DNA of 64,000 nucleotides from Pelodera strongyloides (lineage: Eukaryota > Nematoda > Chromadorea > Rhabditida > Rhabditidae): positions 106,162 to 170,161 of the forward strand of contig JAANDG010000307.1 in NCBI GenBank assembly GCA_036852015.1. Direction: 5' to 3'. The notes under the pieces are model-generated. The model saw only the letters and a program-made list of their open reading frames with translations. It was not told the DNA's origin and ran no database searches. The position numbers and the translations under genes were made by a program. Below, piece by piece: positions 23,557-42,400 of the stretch (the first letter of the stretch is position 1; every line of letters starts with the position of its first letter).

Positions 23557-26500
23557 TCATCTCGGAAGCACAAGTTTTTCATAGTACTCGATCAGCAGCT
23601 GAAATTATAAAGTGTAAAACAACCAATAATGATTAAACGCCGCGTCATCGCACAGCACAAAACGAAGATCCGCCATAGTGGCGCTGCGCACCCCCTCTAT
23701 ACTGCTCTGGGAAGCCACATGTGTTCATTCCATTTCATTTGATGTAAATTTTAGGAGAGGTGCGCAACATACGCGCCCCTGGTGCGCCACCCAGCGACCC
23801 AGCGTTCGCGCACCCCTGGCGCCCGTGCTGCGGGCCCTGTTTTTGTGCGCGAAGTTTCAAGTTGACAAAAAAAGTTTAAATTAAACCCTTACTAGGGATA
23901 CACAATAGGGAATTGGAGGCTGTGTGGGTCCCGTCGAAGCGCAATGCACTGCATGGACTAACCGACTTTTTCTCAAACCACAAACCACAAAACACACACA
24001 CACCTCGGGTGATAAATGTGCACTTGAGATTTTTATATAGCAAGTAAGTAACAAGTTTCAGAAAAAAGAAGAATCACGTACCAGAGGGCAATTCTTCTTG
24101 ACAAATTCGATGGGAACGAGTTCCAGCTGTACACAGTTGCGGAACTGAATAATGGCCACAACACGACGTGGCGGCCCAACAAGTGTCGGATTCTTCATCT
24201 CACGGACCGCCAGCACACGATCGATCTGCAAAACAGTAAGACACTATTCAATACTGTATATTGTGATAGCCTTACTTTGTTAAGCCGCATTCGAGTTGGT
24301 AAAAAGTTGGTGGAATTCCGGAATTCCACCGTTCGAGATGGGAAATCGGAAACATAAATGTTTTGAAACAAAAAAACATAAAACCGGAAACGTGCGAGGA
24401 CCAGCAAAAATACCGTAGTGGAATCGTTGTGGGATGGATTACATTTTTGATAACTGCAAGAACCAAAAATGACGCTTGACCCCGACGGTTGGGGCTAAAT
24501 AACGGAAAAACATTTACGTTTCCGGTTTCCCATCTCGAACGGTGGAATTCCGGAATTCCACAACTTTTTCCCAACTCGAACGCTCCGTCGCTCCTTTAGT
24601 TGCTATATTGATATTAATGCCCGTTACATAAATACTGTCACACTATTCTAGCAATGTACGAGCCAATGACATTATGACACAACTTAAGTTTAAATAAGTA
24701 CATAAACTTTAAGAATACCTTCAATCCACGGCTGAACAAACTTTCCGGACATTTGTGCAGCTTCAGCGTCTCCCCTCCAGAAGTGAGCGTGTCTGAAAGT
24801 GAAAGTATGATACTCCTCATCAATAATCCCTGAAAAGTTAAACAAGGGAGACACTAGATCTGCATGCGTCCTATATGCACCTGCGTTCTATACGATCGTT
24901 GTTTTTTCATCCTCGAAAAACATATTGCATGTAATTAAATAACTAAATGAACATTAACATACCGCTTCCGCCTTCAGTTGACTTGTTGGCTGGCGACGTT
25001 TCCGCTCCCGTTGAATGTCTGAAATTGGATTCATGGATATGAAACGTTTTAGTTCCACTCCACTCACCCACGCAGGCTTCTTCGCATCAGTCTCTGGGTC
25101 AAATAGCACACCTTACGCAGTTCCCCTAAACACACACACACACACACACACACGCACGCACGCACACACACATACACACACACACCCTTATTACTCCTTC
25201 AAATCTCACTCATTACTCCTACAGAACTTCCACAAAAAATTCTCCTTACTTCACCGTCTCCTCCACCGATTCAACCTCCTTCTCGACAATATGCTGGGGA
25301 GACAGCTGTGATTGCTCCTGCATAACCTCGGCCGTATCATCAACATCCATCGATTCCATAGTCACTGGTACCTCAGCTATCGTTGGGGAGTCCACATGTC
25401 GCACACCTTCTTCCACCTGCACCGCTCCTCCCTGCCTCGGTCGCTGTTCGACCACTTCGGCTGACTCATCTTCACTGATAATTTCCATGATCTCATCAGT
25501 TTTCTCATTTTCCGTTTCCGTTTCCCCATCCGCTACCGGAACAACTGATGCCGTTCGACTCCGATCCGTCGACTTTTCTCCGACTGTCTGTTCCACAGAA
25601 GAGCGTCTGCTCGTCTCAGCAGCCATCTGTTTCGCCTTGTCTTTGTCTTTCTCCACAGCCTGCTTCTCCTTAACTTTCTCCGCTGCACCTTTCTTCCTTT
25701 CCTTCTCCTTCTCCTTCTCGACTATAGTTGATTGAATGATCCCTGGATCTGTCGTCGATGCCGAGGGAACCCTTCGAGGAGGCGGGGCGCGTGTGAATTT
25801 GAACGGAGGCTGGAAAAGAGGAATTTATGGGTTTTGCAAGTATCCCAAAAATTCGGTGTGATTGTGACAAACTACCGTCTTTATGCACGAAACATGCATA
25901 TCGTGTAGTTCCAAAATACTGTAAAATTTCAGCATACTTGGAAACCCCATTACAAACATGTATCGCTCGCAGGACCACCCACTAAGGCCATGTATGTCTA
26001 GAGTCCGTAATCAACCGTAAAGAAGTGTAACAGCGAACATCATGTTGTTGAAACACATGTTGAACTGTATTCCCATGTTTTGTATGTAAACAACGGCGCG
26101 CTTTTCGGATATTCATTTGCAAAAAAAACCTATGAGAATGCAAATACAGTAGCACAGCACACGTTTCAAAAACAGGATGTTATACTGCTTTAAACATGCA
26201 AAATAAAATAGGAACTTACCACAACAAGCGGTTCTGGTTCCTGATTCCGTTTGTTTTCAACTGGCTCTTTCTGGATCTGTGGTTCAATTTCCGGAGCTCG
26301 AGAACTAACAGCCGGAGCTTGATCAACTTTAGTTTGAACAGTTGACGGTTTTGAAGAGCTGGCCGTCGAGCGAGGAGAAGAGAGCGGCGCCGAAACCTAC
26401 AACGTTTGCAAAGCTTATAAGATACCAAGGTATCGTCCATCTACACACTTTTTCACAATGACATCTAAACGCGTTGGGGAGACTGCTGGAGAAAGGAGAA

Positions 26501-29500
26501 ATCAGCGAGCAACGAATACCACAGAACAATAGTTCCCCCAAACACTCGCTTCGCTGATTGATTTACATTACACAGATATTACATAGCATACTAACAAAAA
26601 AGCTTACGGAGAAGCAAACGCGTCCCAGCAATCTCCCAAAAACCCCTTGACATGGAATGATGGAATATGGAATAACCAGTTAAAACAAAACAACACCAAC
26701 CTTGGATACAGGTTCCTCGCTGGGTTGCTGCATCTTTTCTCGCACCTGAAAAATGTTCTCCACAATACCCTTATTTTATTACATAAAATTGGAAAAAAAA
26801 ATTGGAATAAAATCTTTGTTCGATTGTATGTTTGTATAATGTATGTTACGCTCTAGAATAAAATTAGTAGTATATATTCCAACAAGCCTAAATAAGACCC
26901 GCAAGAAAAAATAAACTATATTTTGAGCTGACCAGTTAAAGATACCAACCCTGCGGCGTGCCTCCTCCGACGCGAGCATTCTCTCTTCGGCCTTATTCAG
27001 ATATTTTCGCCTTCTTGATTGGTCCAGCTGATTCCACTCATGTGAAAGCTACAAATAACACCTTAATTGTTGGCCAAAACAATATTTAAGGGGACTTATG
27101 AGCCAACCAACTATATGTTTCACGAATGAAAACATATTGTACTTATTATCGTAATCTGATCAACACCGAATACTGAATAACTAAATAAAGTACACCTTCA
27201 AATACTAAAGATTTCAACGGGATAATAAAAAGGGACATACATGCTTCTTTATATCACCAGCAATCATTTTCGGGAACTTCCTTTGTTGGCGTTGCTCCGA
27301 GAAAAATATATCAAACGCTTTGCTCATCAGATCCTTCTGAAATAAGGACGAATGAAGAATAAACTAATAATAGAGATAGACGGCACCACGGAAAAAAAGC
27401 CCAAAACAGCGCTCCACGGAATAATGAATAATCATACCGGTTACCGAAAAAAATGGGCTATAGTCGCAAGGTGCACGTTCTCCAAACTTTACATTTATAA
27501 AGCGAAATACCGGCCGGTTTTTGAAACGAATCGAGTACACCAACATTCTTATGCGTCATATGCAAATGAGCATAATTTAGCATAAAAATAGACCCCACTT
27601 CGTATAAATACATAAGTATGCAGTTTTCCACGATGCGTTTCAAAAACCGGCCGGTATTTCGCTTTAAAGTTTAAAGCCCACTACCATCCACTAGTTTATT
27701 TATTAGAGTAGCAAAGCATCCAACCACAAACCTTCTCCTTTTTCTGCTGAAGAACCGAGGGTACAGCTGGAAGTTCTGGAGAATCCAGACGTGGTGATGG
27801 GGACTTTTCCTTTTGAGGCGGTTTCAACGAAATGGTCGAAATCAGACGCCTTGGAGGTGCTGGAGGCGGAGCGGGAGCATCATTCGCTTTCTGTAAATGT
27901 TCATAATATATTATGGAATATTTTATTCAATTCAGTAAGAAGAGCGACACAATAGAACAAAATACGCAAGAATATGAGCACCTGCACGTGAGGATATGTA
28001 AGAGACCGTTGGTTCAGCAGAGGGAGTCAGAAGAGTCTCGGGTCTCGGGACGGCCGGCGAACAGGAAAAAACAATACAAAAAACTACCTCAGTTTCCTTC
28101 CCGTGCTTGATGGGCGACTTCTTTCGTTCGGGCTTCTGAGTTACTTCCTTCGACCTTTGTTTCAGTTGAATCTTGGCTGCAGGGCTGGGTCTCCGCTCAG
28201 ATCTAGTCACAGTCACCTAAAAACACATTTCAAAGGACTTCACTATAAATCTACATCTACTCTGGTCTGCAAACCCGCACTAGAGCTTTGGTGGCCATAG
28301 CTAGCCATCCACTAAGGTTACTACCAATAGACTACTGGTCTCCGGTTTGCAAAGTTGCCACAACAAAGGTAGACTAAGAACTATGAAGATTTAAAGGATT
28401 CCAACGACGTCAATCACAATCACAACTAGCTTGGGTAGTTTTGCTTCTAAAGGTTCGTAGTGCTTGACAGTTCTCAGTTCTACAATTCTAAATAAATAAA
28501 AAATATACCTCGCGTTCCACGGGCTTCTTATTCGACCGGGTTCTTTCGCTCTGCGGCTCTCTTACCGTGTTCTTCGTATGGCGTTCTCCTGCAGGAGTCT
28601 TACTCTTACTTCTCTCCTTCTCGCGTGCTTCTGTCTTCTTGAACTGGGCAACCAAATCATCCATTTGCTGTAATGACATGAATGCGTAAACAGAAACTAA
28701 TCCAGGCTTGACATACTAACGCATAACGCGACAACATACAAATAAGCAAAAAGCTCAATAAGAGCCTAACTTGCAGCAAAATATCTCTCAGTGGGCATGT
28801 TGTTGTGTTGGGCTCAGGAAACAAGGAAACCGACCGGCTCTTCAACCAGACAAAATGATTCGTAACGTACCGAGACTCACGATAATGTGTGAATTGTGAA
28901 TATGGGGTTTTGGACATGTAGCACAACCAAAACACATGACTATGATTCAGTCAGCATTTACCCAATATTCAATATAATAATGAACAAAACTGACCGATCC
29001 CTCCGCATCAACCCATGAATCATCATCCGACCCGTATCCCTCCCAGCGTACTTTGTACTGCAGTTTTCCTCGAGTCCATCTTTTCGCAAGAATTCTCTCA
29101 ACTGAAAAGATAACTTTTACTTTGCCCACGAAATTAATTGGTAAAAGCCTCTTACAGTGAGCATTTGGTTGAAATTTGTCCATGTCCTGACTCTGAACTC
29201 TCAACTGCAAACTGATGTTCATGTTCGGTAAAGCCAGAGTATCAGCCAAGTGTAGTAGTAAGCATCACGGAAAAACTCAAGGTGCTCGTACTTCTACAGC
29301 ACATTGTACTGTACAAGAAGTGGCTTACAGACTTACAAGTGTTTATGGATGGGGGAATGGAAATAGGGAAATTTGTTTGGCTACATTAACCTGGATAAGT
29401 TTCTTCGCCATCGTCAGACTCCTCCTCCTCCTCTTCCGCTTTGGATTGAGAGGCCGTTGCGGTTTCCGGCTCTTCCTCGTCGTCAGATGTAATGATAACC

Positions 29501-29898
29501 TTCTTCTTTGTCTTCTTTACAACCCTATCGTCCGCGTCAGGTGACCGACGTGCCGAGGTGCTCGGAGACGGTGATCTCTGAAATGATAATTGAAGTAGAA
29601 AACGAAACTCGCCGGGGACTGCTAGAATTTATGTTCTACGCAAATTATGAAGGTAATATTGGTTGCAAGTGTCTTGGTTCTCCACATGTGAGTGACATAA
29701 GATACATTTCAACCCATAGAATAGCTTACCTTTGAAGCTACAAAAAGACAAATAACTTACCGAAGGTTCCTGGTCACTATCGGCAGACTCGCCGGTTCGT
29801 CTCAAAACGACCTTGCGAGGAGCAGGAGTTTTAGAAGGACTGGCCTCAACTTTCACCTTCTTTTTGAGAGCTTCCAGTTCTCTCTTCCTTCTTTCCAT
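23557..29898 (-). CDS. HP1-like protein: chromodomain, HMG box and chromo shadow domain
   Basis: Fifteen exons join without a phase conflict: 29898-29761, 29577-29391, 29101-28995, 28667-28509, 28216-28088, 27890-27732, 27336-27241, 27048-26950, 26745-26701, 26396-26220, 25809-25250, 25018-24963, 24792-24719, 24225-24082 and 23598-23557. The product is about 723 residues. An acidic run (EEEEEE then SDDGEE) precedes a chromodomain at about 104-144 (TYPVERILAKRW, LQYKVRWEGYGSDDDSW); the Tyr, Trp and Tyr of the HP1 methyl-lysine cage are all present. A Pro/Lys-rich linker leads to an HMG box at about 296-352 (KAFDIFFSEQR, DIKKHLSHEWNQL, RRRKYLNKAEE). A long charged linker follows, then a chromo shadow domain at about 650-718 (SLFSRGLKIDRVLAVRE, IIQFRNCVQLELVP, NCPLLLIEYYEKL). 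The C-terminal Trp seen in canonical HP1 is missing. Expected role: nuclear heterochromatin binding and dimerisation. HP1 proteins are usually about 200 residues with no HMG box. An upstream exon cannot be excluded. Confidence 0.88.
24286..24582. mobile_element. foldback element, family C (copy 1)
   Basis: Inverted ends of about 70 bp start GCATTCGAGTTGG. Each contains its own palindrome GTGGAATTCCGGAATTCCAC (or a close form) and a TTCGAGATGGGAAA block. It sits in the intron between the last domain exons of the HP1-like gene, has no coding capacity, and is related by its tips to 56372-56596. Confidence 0.8.
25130..25186. repeat. CA microsatellite
   Basis: Run of CACACA units with CGCA interruptions in an intron of the HP1-like gene. 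Confidence 0.9.
25826..25950. repeat. foldback family E, copy
   Basis: Ends TATGGGTTTTGCAAGTATCCC and inverse ATACTTGGAAACCCCAT. Internal blocks such as GTAGTTCCAAAATAC are shared with 39594-39730. Confidence 0.7.
26021..26195. repeat. foldback family A, diverged copy
   Basis: A TTGAAACACATGTTG...TATTCCCATG left part and a GTTTCAAAAACAGG...CTGCTTTAA right end match family A. It lies in an intron of the HP1-like gene. Confidence 0.45.
27498..27667. mobile_element. foldback family A, well-preserved copy
   Basis: Left end TAAAGCGAAATACCGGCCGG followed by TTTTTGAAACG; right end is the inverse, finishing CCGGTATTTCGCTTTA. It is 170 bp, intronic and non-coding. Confidence 0.8.
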
Positions 29899-31290
29899 GT
29901 CTTTACGCAGCTTCAGCGTACAACGCTAAAAAAGAGAGAGAATGTTATTCATGATGTCTTGTAAAGCTAACAGAAAATCAGCTGCGTCTGAATACGCACT
30001 TCTCGTTGGTCACACCCATCGATTCATAAATAATAAGTCATTTTCGGGGTTCATACGAACCTTGCATAGTCTAATAAAACTCGTAATTGCATACCCATCG
30101 TCCTGCCGATGACATTTTCGCTTTGAATAATGTAAAAGACACACGGTACGCACTGCTGAAACGTCAAGTATGAGGAACATTATCTATTAAGATACGTTGA
30201 CAAACGGGCTGCTAGAGTGAAGGTGCGGTTTAGGAATGTGGATGCCCTCTGACACTGATAGCAATCCCAAGCTATTATATGCTAACAAGTCGAAAGTTTG
30301 GTACAATAAATACGAAAACACGACTGCAGGAGGTATAGCCGTGTAACAGCAACCAGAAGGCTTAAAGACGCACAGCATACTAGAAGCGTGCTCGCCGGTT
30401 ACTCGAATCTGATGCCGAGACACAATGTGGAGAGTATATTAAGTTCAAAATAGACTAAGCGCGGCGCCGAGGAGAAACCGCGAACAACAAATAATTAATT
30501 GAGAGCAAAAACAAAAAAATAAAAATGCACGATTTCGGCACGGAAAAAAATAAAAAGTTTCACAGCGAATACGGATTACTGTAAAGAAATAGTGTGCGAC
30601 ATGGAGAGACGTAGAGATGAAAAGATAATTTGCAGAATGTGCGGAATTTCGCAGCGACGCGCGCCCAGCCCAGGGTCCCAAAACTTTCTTGCCATCGTTG
30701 CTTCAGTTTTCTTCGCTTGCCTTGCCTTACTTCAATTGTTTTTTTTTCTAATTAAGAGAGAGTGCATGACGTTTTCACGCCAAACGCTTGTCAAGAATTT
30801 TCGAGCGCTCCTTGTTGGGACGTGTTTGCTCTGCCACGTCTGCCAGACACGAAAATGTGATGTTTCTCGATCAACAATATTGTTAACCGACTCTGTCTTT
30901 TAACTTCTTCTCTTCGAACTTTGTAAAGTAACGCTAATACCTTAATATTTATATTTGTTACTGATGACCTAGCACATTGTCCAGTTTATCAAGCGCTGCT
31001 TTCTCATTCCCATGTAATCCGATCTGTCAAGATCAGTTTACTTCTTGCCTTACGGTCACTCGAACACTAACATGTGTGGCACGGCAAATGGCCTTTCATA
31101 CAATCACTACTATCGCTGAGTATTTCCAACTTGGCAGCTATATGAATACTTTTGTGAGCTCAATGGTTACCCTCTTGTCCTCTCATTGTTTCCTTGTAGG
31201 TCCGCCGTGTTTTTCCGTCCTTTCCTTCCTCAATCTGCACAAATAATTTGTAATCAATTAAGTGTGTCATTTTGCGGGTAATGGGAAGAA
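29899..31290. other. shared upstream region of HP1-like (-) and csk (+)
   Basis: The two genes diverge from this 1.4-kb region, which therefore should hold both promoters. It contains a GC-rich patch near 30640-30680 that could be a transcription start region. The open frames here have no recognised domain. Confidence 0.4.
29926..29927 (-). promoter_or_regulatory. 3' splice acceptor upstream of HP1-like ATG
   Basis: On the minus strand TTTTTTAG lies 27 bases before the ATG at 29898. The frame is open between them, so either a 5'UTR intron, a trans-splice site or a missed upstream coding exon is possible. Confidence 0.5.
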
Positions 31291-37679
<6,389 letters not shown>

Positions 37680-38160
37680 GCATTATTATAGTTTGTAGTT
37701 TGTATTTTACAACGTTATTTTTCTATATTGAGCCAGAACCACATACTCGCCCTAGCATTTTGTCTATCAATTTAAACACATCGCGCAATTCAACCTATGT
37801 ATTATTAAGGCTATTTCTGGTGAAGACTAGTTAGACACGTTTTCCTACACTTAGTATGATGTATTGAAAAGAAAATTGACTTTATCATGTTTATCTATAT
37901 CTGAATATTTGAAGTAAGATATTATGTGTGTGGTTTACTTTAGGTTTCCTGCAACTGTATTATTTTTTATTTTGATATATAAATTACGTATTTTAGGACT
38001 GGGAATATTTATGAATTATAATCGTATAGCTTGCATAATGACATTTTTTCACTCATCTTTCGTACGGCTCTGAGAGCTTGCATGCCTTTTGCCTTTACTC
38101 ATTTTTTTATACATTTTTTTTTAGTTTATATAGTTTATCAATTGTATGTTTTTCGTCGGT

Positions 38161-38313
38161 TTAAAGCGGTATAGCGGCCGATGTTTGAAATGTATGTTGG
38201 ACAGTTGCATTTCCAATGTTGCATACAAATGAATATAATTAGATTAATACTAGATGGGATTACTGGGTATATCCAGCATACATTTAAAAAATCGGTTGTT
38301 ATGACCGCTTTAA
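38161..38313. repeat. foldback family A copy
   Basis: Starts TTAAAGCGGTATAGCGGCCG and ends GACCGCTTTAA; the inner arms match poorly (TTTGAAATGTATG against CATACATTTAAAAA). Confidence 0.6.
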
Positions 38314-38841
38314 TTATAGCTGGGAGTTTAGATGCCTTATCACCAGGGATTTACTTTGGTTGTAATGTGACCATTCTTTTTAGCCTTTAACATATGGGGA
38401 GTGTTGTTATTTTTATTTATTGTTTAGGTTAATAGATGCTCCTACCCCGAGCAAGTTTGGTTTCCTCATTCTTTACTAAATCGAAATTAACCTTCTAGTC
38501 TTCGTGGCTGGAATTTTTGGGATTTTTTTTTAATTTTGCACATTGATTGCACATATCACCTTTTTTGCTATTTGGCTATGGACCTAATACTAATTTACTC
38601 TGTGAATAATCGTGATTTCGTTATTTTCATTGTTGCCTTCCTGAGTACTTTGGGTACACGTTTAGCACCTATTGTAAAGTTGTATTACTGCATAATAGTT
38701 TGGGTTTGGAATCTTTTTTACGACAGTTGGGTTTTTTTAAATGTGAATCTGTGAAGGCAGAGCGGAACAGTTATTTATGAGATATAAACCTTTTAGGCTA
38801 TTTGGGAGCAAAGCTCATCGAAGGCCAGTCACTGCTTTCCT

Positions 38842-39021
38842 TTAAAGCAGTATTGTACCTACTGGGAAATTTGCATATGATACACGCATATCCTATGTAG
38901 CCTATGTAAATTTGGTGCCATGGTGCCGGAAGCTTCGGACGGGCACCATAAATTTGCATAGGATACATAGGAAATGCGTATCGTATGCAAATTTCCCAAA
39001 GTAGGTACAATACTGCTTTAA
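38842..39021. mobile_element. 180-bp near-perfect palindromic element, family B
   Basis: Starts TTAAAGCAGTATTGTACC and ends with the inverse. The arms extend almost to the centre (GGTGCCATGGTGCC), including AAATTTGCATA blocks on both sides. The TTAA ends match those of family A. Confidence 0.85.
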
Positions 39022-39434
39022 AGTTTTACCAGTTTTTTTTCTGTATATGCATATTCAATCAATCATTTTTTGTGCTACCGTTCTTGCTTGTAGAAACTGC
39101 ATATGTGCTCAATTGTTTTTGTCACTTTACTAACGAAACTGCTGCCTTTTATTATTTGAAGCGCACTTTTATATATGAAATTTTATTAATAAAATGTTTC
39201 TTGAATTTTACAACTGTTGTTTGGAGTTTTCAAGTTTTGATGGTTAAAATCCATCTTTTATTTTGTGGGATTGTGGCATGTTTTGGTTTAGGGTCGGGTT
39301 TATGGTCTCGTTTTTACGTTGGGTATTTAATGGCTGCTTTAAAATCCTATGCGTTCCGGTAGTGCCTACATGTACCGTAGTTTAGTCGACGTTCTATACA
39401 GTACTTAGTGGCCATTAATTATCTTATTGGCTTC

Positions 39435-39436
39435 AG
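39435..39436 (+). promoter_or_regulatory. 3' splice acceptor upstream of MTMR ATG
   Basis: TTGGCTTCAG lies 17 bases before the ATG at 39454; no upstream coding exon is seen. Confidence 0.5.
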
Positions 39437-39453
39437 ATGACGTAACAATAGTC

Positions 39454-42400
39454 ATGGAGACGTTTCGATCCTTCATTGATAATGGCGGTTTCGAGCAGGT
39501 AAACTTATTTATCGGGTTATAGTTACTCTTTCCTCCTGTTCATTCAAAGATGTGTCGCAGTTCGTTTAGCGAGCAATCGACGAGTCCTTGCTTATGGGGT
39601 TTCCAAGTATCCCAAAAAATCGGTGTTTCTGTCAATTCTACCGTATTTTTGCACAAAATCTGCATATTTAATATGTAAAATTAGAAAAGATTCTCTTGTA
39701 GTTCCAAAATACAGCATTGCAAACCCCAATAAATGCTTATGAGGGGTGTGATACTCTCGTACGATACATTGATTTATGTTTGCTATTGTTTGAAAATTAT
39801 TAGCAAAGTGAGTGTTTGCGTGAGTATAATTTATAGTGTTATTCTCCCATAAGTGGTGCAGTTTACCTTTCTGCCCTTATTTAATTATAAACTTTTTCTT
39901 TCCCTTTTTCATATTATTTTTCCTATATATTGTATTATAAATTATAATTATAATAGTTATATGTTTAGTTTTTGTGCTTCGGAAATCGTTGACGATCTTG
40001 TAGCTTCTACCAATTCAACTATTATATTTTAGAGTTATGCCGACACTCCGCCTCCGCTCTTGGAACTTCTAGAAAGTATGAGATTTTTTATATTCGTTAT
40101 TTTTTTCTGTTTTCACCCGTTGTGTTCGTGCGCATCACTAGAGCTCCTTTCGTTTCGTGCACCATTAGTATATCGCGTGAAACACACGGTTTAGATTCCT
40201 TTAGTTTTTTTTTTAAGTTTCTAATCGTACGATAATTCCATGATACTGTACCGGATACGTAGTTGGTTAGTAAAATTTTTCTGAAAATAATATTTAACAA
40301 TATCTCGACTACTATCGTGGAAAGTGGAACTCTGTGTTTTGGTTACCTGATGTTATCGTTGTGATTAATCTTACATTTAGATGAAATCATCTCTTCCCAA
40401 TGTGATAAATGTCGTCTTCACTCACAGTTTGGGGAGAATTTGGTGGGCACGGTATTCTGCACAAATGTACGACTCTCCTTTGCCCCACTCGGACCTCCGG
40501 TAAGGTTTATTTCATAAATTGCTTGATCAACTTAGGCGTAACGAGTTACCTAGAAATTTAGATACGATTGCACAATTGTGCTTCTTCGGTTATATTGTAC
40601 ATTTTCCAATGTTGCATTGTAGTTACGAGCAACCTTTTGGTGATTGTGTGTCCCTAGTTCCTAACACAGTGTTTCAATTACGCATAATAAATGCCAACTG
40701 CTAGAGAGGATCACTGCTCCCTTAATATCCTGTCTACCACTGGAAATGCAAGCACAAGTCCTCTAATGTGATGTGTGAAGCTCTCGTTGTGTTATTTAAT
40801 AAATTATATATATGGTCAATTTAGCCGCAACGTGCTGAAATCTCGCGTAGCCGCACGTTCGACGATCTTCTGGACATTCCTCTAATTTCGATTTACAAAA
40901 TTTATTTCTGCGTGACCTCATCTCCTAATGGAGCCGGTGAATGTAAGTTACTGTAGATTTTGCGGTTTTTTCAATCGATATTTGTTTTCGTCCTCTCACG
41001 AACACTATCTTAGCTGACTTTTTTGGATACGTTCACTTCAGTTAGAATTATGGCTAATTTAGGCGTTGATATTTTCTAATGCCGAAAGTCCGAGAATTCG
41101 GAGCCGCATTAATTTTTTTCAATAAATTCCCGTCCTTTATTTCAGTTGGCGGAGGTGTTATCACCAAGCGGAAATTCAAAGAGCTCACGTCTTCTGTATC
41201 AACTATGCACATCATATCGTCTCTCAAATTTGTGTTAAAGGTTGGGCTTGGTTTAGAAGTACCTCGGTATGGTAACGCGTGCATTGCTTATCCATTTGTA
41301 CCTGTGATAGATATTGTGCAGAGTGTGACGTAGAGTGTGACGTAGAGTGTGACGTGTCACGTGACACTACAAGTGATGTCACGGGTAATTTGCTGATTCG
41401 ATTCTTTGCTAATCCAGTATTTTCAGGATATGCGAGTGTTCACGCTGGACTTGAGTCACTCGCAGAATGCGGCTAACTTGGCCAACCACGCGCTTCACTT
41501 CTCTCGACCTTCCTCCGCCACCCACGTAGTACAATGTGGGCGGGTCCCTTCGAGCAGTAAGAGAGGTAATCTTCTGTCTTCGGGCGTAGCCGCTACTTAG
41601 CATAGCGCGGAGTGCGCGCCTCTTAAGCTCTAAATCGCTTAACTTTTCAAAAGTGTCCTATTTCCCATTGGTGATTTTTTACTATACTATATGCACTGGG
41701 AACTTTGTTGATGGTTCGATCATGCTTCAGCTGGGTGCGCGGCTTTTCTGTAGCCGCCCACCATTCACATAACTGCTCACTAACTAAAGCTTCACATTTA
41801 CCGGGGGCATTGGGCCCATAGTCCATACTAGTGCTCTCTTTAGCAATACTCTTTCAGTGCCGTTCAAGGATTCGTCCGAATGGTACGTGGAACTCTCGCG
41901 TACTGGACTCGGGGAGAAGAGACGCTGGAGAATGCTGAATATGGCCAAGGAGCTGCTCAGTCATTCTGTAGTCACGTATGTTTTGGTTTGGGTTTTGCTT
42001 ATACGGTTGGACGGTTGGGTACTGTAACGGAGTGTATAGAACGATAGAACCTGAAAATTGGGTATACAGAGAGAGAGAGAGAGAGTGAGAGAGAGAGAGA
42101 GAGAAAGAGATAGAGGGGGAAAGAGAAGTGTGAGAGCGAGAGATAGAGGGGGAAAGAGAAGTGTGAGAGCGAGAGAGAGAGAAGTGAGAGATTGTGAGAG
42201 AGAGATGTAAACTCACGTATCGATCTTGATCGTAGACGAATAAGTACGGATTTACGGATGGTTTGGATTATTTCATTTTGTTCATTATCTTTCAGATATC
42301 CAATGTATGTGGTTGTCCCAACTGAGATCGTCAAACACGAAATTGATATGATGATTCCGCTGTGGAAGCATGGAAGATTTCCGGTACGCGTTTTGTAGTG

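Larger units (their letters stand above)
37680..39436. other. intergenic DNA between csk and the MTMR gene
   Basis: AT-rich, with two foldback elements (38161-38313 and 38842-39021). The open frames in 38500-39360 are Phe/Leu-rich translations of T-rich DNA, without domain or splice support. Confidence 0.5.

Noticed and set aside
39000..39362. 125-residue hydrophobic plus-strand frame
   Set aside because: Phe/Leu-rich translation of T-rich DNA, with no start context, domain or neighbours to support it.
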